Source of the DNA: Cryoendolithus antarcticus
Lineage: Eukaryota > Ascomycota > Dothideomycetes > Cladosporiales > Cladosporiaceae
NCBI GenBank assembly: GCA_002077065.1
Contig: NAJO01000013.1
Coordinates: 1-64,000 of the forward strand
Direction of reading: 5' to 3'
Length of the DNA stretch: 64,000 nt
Positions 32,581 through 43,437 of the stretch are shown piece after piece. The notes beneath the pieces are model-generated. The model searched no databases. It saw only the letters and a program-made list of their open reading frames with translations, and was not told the DNA's origin. Positions within the stretch are counted from its first letter, which is position 1. Every line of letters starts with the position of its first letter. The position numbers were made by a program, and so were the translations under genes.

Positions 32581-32996
32581 GGAGTGCTGGGATATCTTTT
32601 GGGCGGTTTTGGAAGTTGTGGGAGGCGGAGGAGTATGGGAATATGGTCATTATGAGGTTGCGTGTTTTGCGTGACTGTGGAGTCCGCAGCTGCGAGAGTG
32701 CGGGTCCTACGATTTCGGAGCTTTGGCGCGTACATGGAGGGTGTATACCACAGCATTAGCAGGCGTTAGCTCGTATCTCATAGCGTATGCATTTCAGATC
32801 GTCCATGTACGAGTGACTCGCAAGCACAAGCCTGTCCGATGGCCATGTTCACAGGTCAGACCGCGAGCTGTGGCATAAGCTGTACAGAGACTGCATACGG
32901 CTCAGCCCGCAGTAGTCCCAAACTCCATCTTCCCATCAAACTGGCCCAGCCTGAGCCCTCCAGCAAGTCCCCGCATCTCCCCCTCGGGACAACACT
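32581..32996. other. Convergent intergenic region (TOR / NUXM)
   Basis: This 416-bp spacer between convergent 3' ends shows no gene or repeat. Confidence 0.45.
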
Positions 32997-33657
32997 TTAC
33001 GAACCCTGCCTCTCCGCCTCCAACTCCCTCTCCGCATTCCGATAATACTTTGCCGTATCAACCCCATGCTGCGCATGATTGACAAAATTAAACCAAGGCA
33101 TGACATGCAAAAACACCCCACTATACCTGCTCTGCCTCGACGCAACACCCTGCATATACTCCGCCATGCTAGATTTCCCATAAAGCGGCTCACCCCTCTT
33201 AACGCAATCAGTCATCTCCCTCATATCCCTTTCAATCTCGCGCCGGTTCTCAGTAAAGCCGTAGAACCGGTGAATGGACCGTTGGTAGGTGTACAAGAAT
33301 CCTGCCGTCAGGGAGATGAAGCCTGAGAGCCGCATGACGCTGGCAAAGCCGCCTTTGCCCACTTCGGAGGGGGAGATGCGCTCCCACCAGAGCATTAGGG
33401 CGGGGCCGGAGGCGGCGAGGAGGGAGCCGGCGAGGTAGTCGGAGCCGCGGGCGTAGGAGATGACGCGGCGGAAGTGGGGGTCGGAGTCGATGAGCTGTGG
33501 TGTTGTCAGTATTGAAATGGGAGCAAAGGTGTATAGTATCGCGCACGGGATAGTCAGTGTTGAGCTTGCGGGCTGGGACGAAGGGTCGGCCGGTTTCGCC
33601 ATGCTCGGGGCCTTCGCGGAGGTTCTCGACTTCGCGGGGGTATTGCTGCTGCGCCAT
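32997..33657 (-). CDS. NUXM: Mitochondrial complex I subunit NUXM (21-kDa-like)
   Basis: Exon 1 (33657-33547, 37 codons) and exon 2 (33494-32997) are separated by a 52-bp intron (33495-33546; ACTGAC branch, ACAG acceptor, phase 0). The ~202-residue product reads NTDYP + LIDSDPHFRRVISYARGSDY, the typical start of the fungal complex I NUXM domain. Two hydrophobic helices follow, then YGFTENRREIERD and FNFVNHAQHGVDTAKY near the end. NUXM is an accessory subunit of the NADH:ubiquinone oxidoreductase membrane arm. The gene is divergent from the enoyl-CoA hydratase gene across 246 bp, so two mitochondrial genes share a promoter region. Confidence 0.85.
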
Positions 33658-33903
33658 GGCTGCGGTGTGCGTGGCTCAATGGCTGGGCGGAGCGGAAGGA
33701 GGGATTGCAGCAGTGAGGTGCAGCTTGAGTGGGTGGATGTGTCGTGCCTGAGGCTTGACACTTGACCCTAACCCTTGGGTACCTGCTTCCGGGTAGCCTC
33801 GGGCTTTCCTTCCGCCAGAGCTATCCCAATGCTGCTGTCTCAATACGACAACAAGATGTAGTTACTGTCGTGAGAGAAGCTCAGCTTCAATTACTTACAT
33901 ACA
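33658..33903. promoter_or_regulatory. Divergent promoter between two mitochondrial genes
   Basis: This 246-bp spacer separates the start codons of NUXM and the enoyl-CoA hydratase. Co-regulation is plausible but not shown by any motif I can name. Confidence 0.45.
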
Positions 33904-34827
33904 ATGCTCGCCTCACGCGTGCGACCACGAGTCGCGAATCTCAACAAGTTCATCGCTCCCCTCCGAGTTCAGTACTCAACCCCCTCGGAATCCCAATATG
34001 AGTTCCTCAAAGTCTCCACGCCTCGCCCGGGTGTTGGTCTAAGTAATTATGTCCCAATGCTCGCGAAGACTACGCATGTCTGACAACAAATCAAAGTCGA
34101 GCTCCACCGCCCCAAAGCCCTCAACGCCCTCTTCACCCCCCTAATCCTCGAACTAAACGCCGCCCTCCGCGCCTTCGACAAGTCCACAGACATAGGCTGC
34201 ACAGTCCTGACAGGCTCCAACAAAGCCTTCGCAGCAGGCGCAGACATCAAGGAAATGGCACCTAAGACCTTCGCTGAAGCATACGGAAGCGACTTCATAG
34301 AATCCTGGTCCGACTTGCCGAACTTGATCAAGAAGCCCTGCATCTCTGCCGTGAACGGGCATGCACTAGGAGGAGGATGCGAGTTGGCTATGATGGCCGA
34401 TGTGCTGTATTGTTCCAAGGGCGCGAATTTTGGCCAACCCGAAATCAAGCTCGGCATCATCCCTGGAGCGGGCGGGAGTCAGCGTCTCACACGCGCGATA
34501 GGCAAAGCTCGCGCCATGGAGCTGATCCTCACGGGCAAGAACTTCAGCGGCCAGGACGCATATGACTGGGGTCTGGCAGCGCGAGTCTTCGCAACGCCAG
34601 AGGAGTGTCTGACTGGCGCGTTGGACACGGCTGAGACGATCGCAAGCTATTCACGGATAGCAGTGAAAGCTGCAAAGGAGGTGGTGAACAAGAGTCAGGA
34701 TTTGGGGATCAGGGAAGGAGTCGAGTTCGAGAGACGGGTGTTTCATGGGTTGTTCGGGAGTGAGGATCAGAAGATCGGGATGAAGGCTTTCGCTGAGAAG
34801 AAGAAGGCGGAGTGGGTGCATAGATAG
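33904..34827 (+). CDS. Mitochondrial short-chain enoyl-CoA hydratase
   Basis: Exon 1 (33904-34042) and exon 2 (34097-34827) are joined across a 54-bp intron (donor GTAATT, acceptor AAAG, phase 1), giving 289 residues. That is the usual length of the ECHS1 type. The join restores the family's VGLI-ELHRPKALNAL block. Both catalytic glutamates are present: Glu142 in GGGCELAMM and Glu162 in GQPEIKLGIIPGAGG, matching rat Glu144/Glu164. The oxyanion segment FAAGADIKEM is intact. The N-terminus (MLASRVRPRVANLNKF...RVQYST) is a good mitochondrial presequence. The enzyme hydrates trans-2-enoyl-CoA in beta-oxidation and branched amino-acid breakdown. Confidence 0.92.
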
Positions 34828-34950
34828 GTATCACATTGCCTCTCAAACTCAGAATGAGCTGTCTCAGGCCGTACATACCAGCGGAAGGCCGTTTCGAAAT
34901 TTCAAACTACCTTCAAACGCCACAGCAACTTCGATCGCCCAGCCTCGCAA

Positions 34951-35470
34951 TCAAGTCTGCTTCCTCATCCCCATATCCAGATGATCCGCGTTGCCACTAC
35001 TCTGATTCGCAACCTGAGCCTTCGCATTAATGCTCTTGCTCTCCACCGTCGGTCCAGCACCTAAGATCACCATAGTCAGTACTTCAAACCCCCTTCTCAC
35101 CCCCCGGCAGATCCGCTCAAGAGCAACTCGTGAGCGCAATCAAGAGGAAGAAAGAGACGTACTAGTCCCCAACCCCTTCAACTGCACGTTTGCCTCATCA
35201 GCAGCCTTCTGCTTCTTCCCGCGCGTATCGTAGCTGTTCCCCAGCACGTCCGCGACGGACGACGAAATCCCCTGCAAACCCGCATCTACACTGCCATTAG
35301 TTGTCGTAATCGCAGACGTCAGGACGCTCGAGCAGCTGAACAGCGAGACGGCATGGAGATGTGCGCGGACCGCTCTGCGACTCGGGTGGAGTCGATTGGA
35401 ACCTAGTGATGAACGAGACGTCGGACTGACCTCCCTTGCCCTTGAGGGCATCGCGCATGGATTGAGTCAT
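34951..35470 (-). CDS. Small 90-residue protein in three exons, unknown
   Basis: Inferred exons are 35470-35431, 35285-35163 and 35060-34951. The introns are 145 bp (ACTAAT branch) and 102 bp (CTGAC branch, CTTAG acceptor), and phases agree throughout. The product starts MTQSMRDALKGKG and contains DVLGNSYDTRGKKQKAADEA. It ends VANQSSGNADHLDMGMRKQT. It is hydrophilic, with no signal peptide or membrane segment. I do not recognise a family. The introns exceed coding length in places, typical of small fungal genes that gene finders miss. It converges on the enoyl-CoA hydratase gene 123 bp away. Confidence 0.62.
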
Positions 35471-36487
35471 GGTTGCTTTGCTTCTTGCTTGATCCGAATT
35501 GCTGCTGCAGGGTCAAATGCTTGACTAGATAGTGTTGGGTACATGCAAATAAAGTTTCAATGGCAGTTAGACTAGAGCGCGCAAGTACATGTAGTGAGGT
35601 CGAAGGTGCGCAACATCACGATGGTGGGGAGCAAGGAGGGATGGCATGACGTAGGGGTTCACGCGACGATCATCCAGTCAGGAGACATCTCAGACCGCGT
35701 ACCAGCGTACCAACGACCTCACCTCCCGAATAACAGTGAGTAGAGAAGATTGTGAAGAGAGCTTCAAAGGGTTATTTACACACGTCCACAGTCGGCTCTT
35801 GGCCAGCATCAACAGAAAAGATTAACCGTCCCCAGTTTTCGCACGCGCAGACCTGCCCAAGTTGTTACTAAAACAGTCGCCCGTCTCGTCTTTGAGCTTC
35901 GAAAGAAACCCATCTCCCTCCCTGCCACGAGCTAAAGTCACCCCTTCCACTCGATTACTCACTGCTGTGCCTCCCCAGACGTCCTGAGTCGCTGCGTGAC
36001 GCACGAAGCAGTCCGCTGTCAGGTCGCTGGGTGGAGCAACAACAGCTCGCCTCCTGCGATCTTGCACGTCTTGGCGACGTGCTGATTGCAGCGCAGCGGA
36101 GCAGCGTCTCCTTCCTCTCTCGCGCTACTTCAGCGCCCCTCTATCACCTCTCACCCCAGAAAAGTGATCAACGCCAAAGTATGCCCAGACCCTTTTACCC
36201 ACCCCATCGCTGTGCAGCAGACCAAATCAGAGTATACCGAAGAAGAAAGCTCATCGTCTGCGCCAGACACGACGAAAGGGTACAGCATTAGATGTAGTAT
36301 TGTATCTCCGCCAGCCGAAGGTCGATCAATCGAAGCAGCCAGCGAACCCAAGGACTAAGAAATATTGGTACAGTCCGCGCGGAACAACGAGTCGAAAATG
36401 TAATGCCAGACGGACGCAAAGTGGGTATCATCGTTGAAGGCGCAAGCTATGAGTCAGGATTTGAGTGTCTTGACTCCGATGGTGTGC
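35471..36487. other. Intergenic region upstream of the small gene and downstream of eIF4G
   Basis: About 1 kb holds the promoter of the 90-residue-protein gene and the eIF4G 3' region. A plus-strand open frame at 36086-36358 (90 codons) has no domain and no splice partner. No repeat is seen. Confidence 0.45.
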
Positions 36488-39400
36488 TCATGACTCGCTG
36501 GGTGCTTCGGTGGCGGGCATCGGCGATCTTGAGCGGTTGCGAGCGTTGGGCGGCGAGGCATCGTTGTCGCCGTCGTTGGCGTCGAGGGTTGCGAGTGCGC
36601 TATGTATGTGTTAGTGAGGGTCTTCATGACATTCCAATAGTATCGCTGCCACTCACCTGAAAGCATTCTGTTGCGCGACTGGCTCCTCCTTCTTGTCCTT
36701 GTCGACAGGCGGCGTGTTCGTGCGCGTCGAGTTGCCCGAGGTCTGAGGCCCAAGACCTCTCCTGCTGTTGGTGCGCGCACCAAGAGCGCCTCCGGGTCCA
36801 AGGTTGCCGCCCGGTCCAAGACCGCCAGTAGGGCGACCAGAGCCGCCGCGGCTCGACAAACCACGCAGCTCCTGCATGGAGACGTTCGAGCTTCGATAGT
36901 CGACTGGAGGAGGCATGTTGTTGCCAGAGAAGTTACGAGCATCGCCACGACCACCTGGAGGTCTGCCACCGCCTGGCCTAGACTGTTGTCGCTGTCTCTC
37001 AGCTTCAGCCTTCGCCTGAGCTGCAGCGGCCTCCTCGTGGACCTGTGAGAGTGTCTTCGGGCCCTTCTGGTCGGCCTTGCCCTTCCAGCCGGCTTTCCGC
37101 AGATCAATCAAGTCAAGAATCATGAAGCGCGGTCTGCTGGGCAGCTGCTGGTTGCTCATGATCTTCTCATCAATGCGCTCGAAGTAAGTCTTGAGCAGAG
37201 TCTGACCTTGCTCGCCGGACTCGAACATGGTACGTCCAACAGCGCGGAGGAGTGTGGTCAAATTCTCGATGGCAGCCTCGTCTGGCACACCCTCGAAGTT
37301 CAGTAGCCTCATCACGCACTCGTGCATAATGCGGATGGTCAACATGCCAAGCGTGTAGAGCTGACCGATGAACTGGATCAGACCGAGACCGCGACGCTTC
37401 GCGGCAGCGGCGACGTAGTACTCGTCGGACAGGAGCTTGATCTCCTCAGTCTCGCCCTCCGGCTTGTCGGGCAGGTTTGCTTGCCATCCGGTCTCGAACT
37501 CCTCTTGACAGCGATTGAGCAGATACTTTCTGAAGAGAGCGCCGCCGACAACGGGGTTGCCGTTCTTGTCCTTGATAGTCTCATCGCGGATCTCGGTGTC
37601 CATAGTCATGAGCATCTTCTGACAAAATTGCGCATACATGCCGGCCCAGTGAGCCTCGTCGCAAGCCTTCTCGAAGGTGAGCTGGATGACTTGTCGCAGT
37701 GTGCGGCCATCGCTCTCGTTCTTCGACTGGCTGGCGATCTCGAGAATCTGGTCGGAGATCTTGTCGAACTTCTCAGGCGTCATCTTGTTCAAGCTTGCCT
37801 TGACCTTGCGCTGCACCATGTCGGGTGCCATGTTTCCACTTGGGTCTGGTGCGTTGGCCATGGGTCCAGCGGTGATGCTGCGTGCAGTCCAGCCACTAGT
37901 CGACTTCTCAAGGCCCTTGAGCTCCTTGCCAGCAGTGAGAGGCATCTTGTTGGCAAATTCGTCGTTCTGTCTGGTGTTGGGACCGCGCTTGCTCGTACCA
38001 CTGCCACCGCCACCACGGCCGCGTGTGCTAGGTTGGCGAGGAGAGTTTGGTCCAGCAACACCACCCATACCGCCCATGCTCTGCAGAGATGCTGTGCGGT
38101 TCATCGGCTGACCGCCCATGCTGATAGCACTGGGTACACGTCCGATGGCGCCGGGCCCACCCATGCCTCCGCGAGACGCTGCCTGAGAAGCCTGGAAGCG
38201 TTGCTCGGATGTAGTGCCACGAACAGCGGGGTTGACGGCCATGCCACCTGGGCCAGCACCAAATGCGCCCATGGCACCGCCAAAGCTGGGACCAGGAGCA
38301 CCACGACCGGAAGGCTGTCTGTTAGACGGCGTGCGGGCAGAGTTAATGCTGCCGCCACGAGCGGAGCCGGGCTCATCACCAGGGCCAAGAGTGTCCTTCA
38401 CTTTCTGGTCCCAATCAGTAGTCGGCTTCTCTTTGAACACCTTCTGGAACTGTAGCAGGAAGTCTTTGTCGTACGCACGGGCCTTCTTAGCCTCGTTGAG
38501 TGCTGGGTTGGGTGATTTGATGCCCTCGGGGTATGCTGCACCTTGCTTGACCAGCAGGAAGCGTGCTGACTTGAGTGCTTGCATACCCGGAGTGGGCTCT
38601 GCAGGCTCGACGCGCTTGGCCGTCTCGAGCTTGAGGTGTGCAGGCTTGGACTTCTGTGAGGTGCTGAGAGTACGCGGCGCTGCTGGAGTGGCAGCTTCAG
38701 ATGGTGTGGTGGCTTCAGTGGTGGGAGCCTCGGACACAGGTGTCTCTGCTCCACTCTCTGGAGCAGAGGCGCCAGGACCGAGAGTGGGCTTCTTGAGTGC
38801 TGCGAAGAGATCCTTCGACTCCTCGTCGGGCTCCTCTCCAGAATCCTTGTCATCGCCTTCGTGCTCAGCAGCGCGCTCACGCTCGCGTTTAGCCTCGCGC
38901 TCTTCTGCCTCCCTCTCTTGCCTCTTCAGGTCCTCATCGAGATTGGCGGCATCGCGCTTGGCCTTCGCCTCCTTCTCTGCCTTCCTCTTCTCATTGTATG
39001 CCCGCTCCTTCTCCTCTTCTTCCTTCTCGCGAGCCTCCATTTCGGCAATCTCACGCTCAAATGCATCGTCTTCCTCCTGCTTCTTGCGCTTCTTCTCCGC
39101 CTCCTCATCCTCTGCGGGGGCCTCAGCAGCAGTCTCGGCGGCAGGAGCAGGCTTGTCATCAGACGCGGTAGCAGCAGCGGGGGTTTCAACCTCAGCTTCG
39201 GCTTCCTTGACAACCACTTTCTGCGCCTCTGGCTGCGGCTTGACCTCCTCAGCGGCAGGCTCAGTCTTGGTCTCAGCAACAGGCTCGGCAACCTTGTCAG
39301 GCACCTTTGGCTCTGGAGCAGCGACTTCGTCAGACGTCTCCCGCGGTGTGTCGGCAGCTTCGCGCTTGCGCTTCTCCTCTTCCATCTGCTTCTTCACCTG

Positions 39401-40993
39401 CTCCTTGAAAGCATTCTGCGTCTCCTGCGCAGTCAACTTGCTCTCCGGACGAACCTGCTGGCCACTGGGTGCACGAGGTGGAGGCGTGGGAGCATTCGGC
39501 GTGGACACGATAACTGGGGTCGTCGGCTGCTGTGCCACGCTTGGCGAAGCAGCTGGCTTGCCGAAGACGACGGCCTCACCCTTCTCATTCGTGATCTTGA
39601 TGGCGCTGCTCTTCTTGACCGGGCGCACGAACTGAGATGCCGGCTGAGGAGTCGGCTGCGGTGCCGGAGTGGTGGCGATGGTTGGGTGTGACTGGCCAGG
39701 AGTCTCGACGGGACCAACGCTCGACGTCGGCCGTTCAGACATGTGCGATGAGCTGCGAGACATTGCTGGCGGCATGAAGGGAGGCTGTGAGTTACCAGGA
39801 GTGCCGCTGTACGCAGATGGGTACTGAGGGCGTGGGCTCTGGGGTGGTTGCTGGAACTGGCCATAATGCTGCTGGTAAGGCTGGTAGTACCCAGCGTAAG
39901 GGTCATAGCCTTGGTTGGGGTGGAATTGTTGCTGCATATCGTCAGTGAGCACGTTCGCATGGTGGACGGCTGCTGGGAGTTATTGAAAACTCACATATGG
40001 CTGATTCGGGTTCTGCTGAAAGCCCTGGTACGGCATCTGCTGCTGCATGTTAGACTGCATGCGATTAGGCGCTGGGCTATTGCGACCGCCACCATTATAC
40101 GGTGAGGCTTGGCCAGCCTGTGGGTAAGGTGGCTGCATCGCAGGACCACCTCGCTGAGGAAGTTGTCTGAAGGTCTGGCCTGGTGAAGACATGTATGGCT
40201 GGCCCTGGAAGCCGCCACGCCCGCGGCCGGCTCCGGGGTTGAAGCCCTGGCGCATACCCGCACCACCCATGTCACCATATGACTGTGATGAGGTGCGACG
40301 CTCATGCATTATGGGCATCTGCTGTAGGCACATGTCAGTAAAGCGCTCACAAGGCTGCGAGGACATTCCGCAACCCACCTGTCCCGACATATCGCCTCCC
40401 ATGCTGCCAAAGTTCAAGCCATTGCCCTGAGGAAGAGATGATGGCGGACGACCACCGCTGTTAGCAGGCTGTGGAATCGGAGATGGAGAATGCGCTGGCG
40501 AGATAACGCGCGGGTTGAGAAGAGGCGCGCCAGAGCTGTGAGGCTGCTGTTGCCCACTTGGCTGAGCGCCATCTGAAGGGTTCATCGAGCCGAAGCTAAT
40601 AGGTGGGCGACCGGCTTGTCCAACGGGTCCACCGTTGTGTGTGTAGCCACTTGATCCAGTGGGACTGATCACCATCGATGGCTTTCTTCCATGATCAGAT
40701 GCGCCGTTTGGTGCGCCATTCATTGCAGGCTGGGCACCTCCCTGCGCAATCGAGCCCGCTCCATTCACCGGAGCGTCGGCATTTGACTTTGCATTGTTGT
40801 TGGAGGTACCCGCCGCAGCAGGAGAGGTGGAGGTAGCCGTTTTGGTGGCGTTGGCGTAAGACCGAGCAGGCTGCTGTGCCGGCACAGCGCCTGACTGCGA
40901 AGAACTCGTACCGTTGGGTGCGGAAGCGCTGTCGGCGGACTGATTGGCGGTGGTGCTATTGGTTTGGGCGACGGGAGTAGCGACGCCGGTCAT
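36488..40993 (-). CDS. TIF4631: Translation initiation factor eIF4G
   Basis: Four exons: 40993-40379, 40321-39995, 39931-36657 and 36599-36488. The introns are 57, 63 and 57 bp with clear GTGGGT/GTGAGT donors. The product is about 1442 residues. The N-terminus is Gln/Pro/Gly/Ser-rich. A long Lys/Glu/Ala charged segment precedes the eIF4E-binding motif YDKDFLLQF. The MIF4G HEAT domain (RQVIQLTFEKACDEAHWAGM onward) binds eIF4A, and an Arg/Gly-rich tail follows. The last small exon adds SALATLDANDGDNDASPPNA and ends SRSPMPATEAPSES. eIF4G scaffolds the cap-binding complex. No MA3 domain is present, as in yeast eIF4G. The neighbouring TOR gene encodes the main upstream regulator of cap-dependent initiation, though linkage need not mean co-regulation. 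Confidence 0.92.
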
Positions 40994-43437
40994 TAGAAGG
41001 TCGGATGAGCGGAGATGTCGGTGGTCGTGTGAGGTGCGGCGGACGACGTGTATTGCGCGAACAGGGTGGTGTGGCGACGGCCGGTGGGGGTAGTCTCGCG
41101 ACTATTACTGTTACTCGCTGATGAGTGCAGAGGCGACGGCGCTGTGAAGTCGCTGATGCGCTGATGGACGGGCGTCCCTTTTAGCACGAGGCCGAGCTAA
41201 CGGGTGCGCTTTGGGGGCACCGCGTAGGTCGAAAAGAGGCGGTCCTTGCCGTAGCTGCAAAGAACAGGCTGATAAGAAATGTCTGCGTGAGGTTGCAGAC
41301 ACGTAAAGACGGATGTAGTATACGTCTTCGGGGGTGGATGTGATGTGGTTCAAGAAAGGGTGCGAATGGAAAAAGTCCTCGAGTGCCGGCGTCCCGTGCA
41401 CTACCACTTTCACGGCCAGCCTTGGCAGCAACTATTACCACCCAGCAAGTTACTTTTGTGTGCCTTTTCCCTTCTAATCTACGTAGCCAGTGACAGCACA
41501 TGCAACTGTCACAAACATTCACTGTACCCCTCTCGATTCACTAGCGCTTGATGGCCGAGGATGGCAATGCTGCGTTGTGCTTGCCTACTGTCCTGCGGCC
41601 ATGACAGGCAAGCGCGATCTGAGCTTTGGCTGGATCGAACATTGTTTGCGAGCACTGCCAACGAGAGACAAACAACCCCCAGTACGGGCCGCTGAACGGT
41701 ACTCGGTACGGTTTCGACTTCGGCACGACTGATAGCACATTCTCATGGCGGCGTTGAACACTTCTCTCCCCCTTTCATACAGGTATGAGACCGGTCACTT
41801 CCTGACCTTCAATCGCCACAGGGGGAGCCTCTCCCGTACTCCAGCGAGCATGTGCGACTGCGCTATTCGCTAGCAACGCTCAAGCGCTCGCCAATGACTT
41901 GTTCGGAGCGTGACTGCATCAGATGTGCTTGCTGCTACCCATTGTGGTTGCGTGAATTCACCGGTGCTGCAGTGCCTGCACATCTTTCACCCCTCGACAA
42001 TCTCCATCACATGCCGGCGTATGACAGCGTATGTACGACTGAGTCATCAGTAGCCGTTGGAGTCGTTTGCGCGATGGCAACCTGCATGATGACGGAGGCA
42101 GAGCCTCGGGTATCTGGAATCCCATCCTCAAAGTTTGGCCAGATGCATCCTTCGCGATCGAAGAGCATCTTTCGGTGTTATGTCTGTTGCAAGTGACAAA
42201 GATGCAGTCCTCGCCGTCAATGAGTCACGCAAGATCCATGAAAGCGACAGTCGATATTGACGCAAGGCAGATATGGTAGCGCTAGACAGAACTGATGCCC
42301 ACCACGCGGAGGTCTAGCAGTTGTCAACGACAGAGTGGGAGACTTCCAAGCGAAGTCTCTCATCGGACAGCCCTGTCAAGCAAGACACCTCGTGGCGTCT
42401 TGCCTCACTCACGCCATCAACCCAGACCCTTCACCGTTTCATTCTTCTTCTTCTTGACACCTCTGTCACCAACATTCCAGAACCCTTCTCGACCAACCCT
42501 AAATTCTCCCCTGACTCGGTGCAGCAACGGCAAGTGCAGCCCAACAACGTGCCGTCCGCGGGCCGCAACGCGCCTCAAATCTCCGTGTTCCAACTTCTAC
42601 CAACCTAAAAGGCTGAGATGCTGCAGCCGAGCAGCGCCGCAAGTAGTAATTGCGAGTTTGAGATGGTGCGACGGTGACACGACAGGCACATGGGGCTGCG
42701 TGCAGATACGTTGCCGCACATGGGTGCCATGCCATGGTGTGCGAGGGAGAGGTGCTCGGATGCGGTGGGAGTGGATGGGAGATTTGGGGCGGCGTGGAAA
42801 GTGTAGGGATGATGGCTGGAGGTGTAGGAGACGAGGGTGCGACACTCACCAGCATGCCATGTTCGAACATGTCAAATATGATCTGGCAAGGCATCCTGGA
42901 TTGGCAAGGCATTGGGAAGTGATGCGGCGAGAGCAGCGTTCATACTGCATCATTCCTTCCCAGCGTGCCCACCCAATGCTTTACACAATATTTCCCCACC
43001 CTAGCAATACGATACAACATTACAATCCCGTGCGTATATGTATAATCCGATCGCCCAGCAACGCGCCCGCAAAAGGGTATCCCGCCCTGCCCTGCATCCC
43101 AATCACCAAAGGAAAACTGCCGACGTCGACCGACGCCCGAGCCTGACTCGACAGCATCGTGGCCAGGGACATCCCTTCTTCGTCGCCAATAGCGCGTCGC
43201 CTCATTGCAACTTTCTTCGCCTCAAGTCAAACTTCGCATCGTCGAGTCGGAATATGCATGAGCCTCGTCTGGTTCGGGACCGGAGGTTTCAGCCGGTCAA
43301 CCGGTCCGCGCTCCAGTTTCTGACAAGTGACTCTGACTCGTCCGGAGACGACGCCTCTTCGCCTGCACATTTCTTGTGCATTGCAACAGAGTGAGACCTG
43401 CATCCTCACCATTGTGCTCGAGCAGCAAGTGGTGCGC
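40994..43437. other. 2.4-kb interval with eIF4G promoter; no supported gene
   Basis: The interval lies upstream of eIF4G and downstream of the homeobox gene. A 283-codon plus-strand open frame (42295-43146) has no domain and a composition that follows the opposite-strand frames, so I do not call it. A pyrimidine-rich, TSS-like tract at about 42440-42460 (TTCTTCTTCTTCTTGACACC) could mark an unannotated transcript. A 61-codon minus-strand frame at 43020-43205 (MRRRAIGDEEGMSLATMLSS) is tidy but unsupported. Confidence 0.4.

Noticed and set aside
34047..34460. Minus-strand frame over the enoyl-CoA hydratase
   Set aside because: It is the reverse shadow of a well-supported hydratase exon.
42295..43146. 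283-codon plus-strand open frame between eIF4G and the homeobox gene
   Set aside because: No domain and Arg/Cys/Ser-rich shadow-like composition. Parts of the opposite strand are also open, and there is no homologue I can recall. A TTC-rich tract makes it look like a transcript leader rather than coding.
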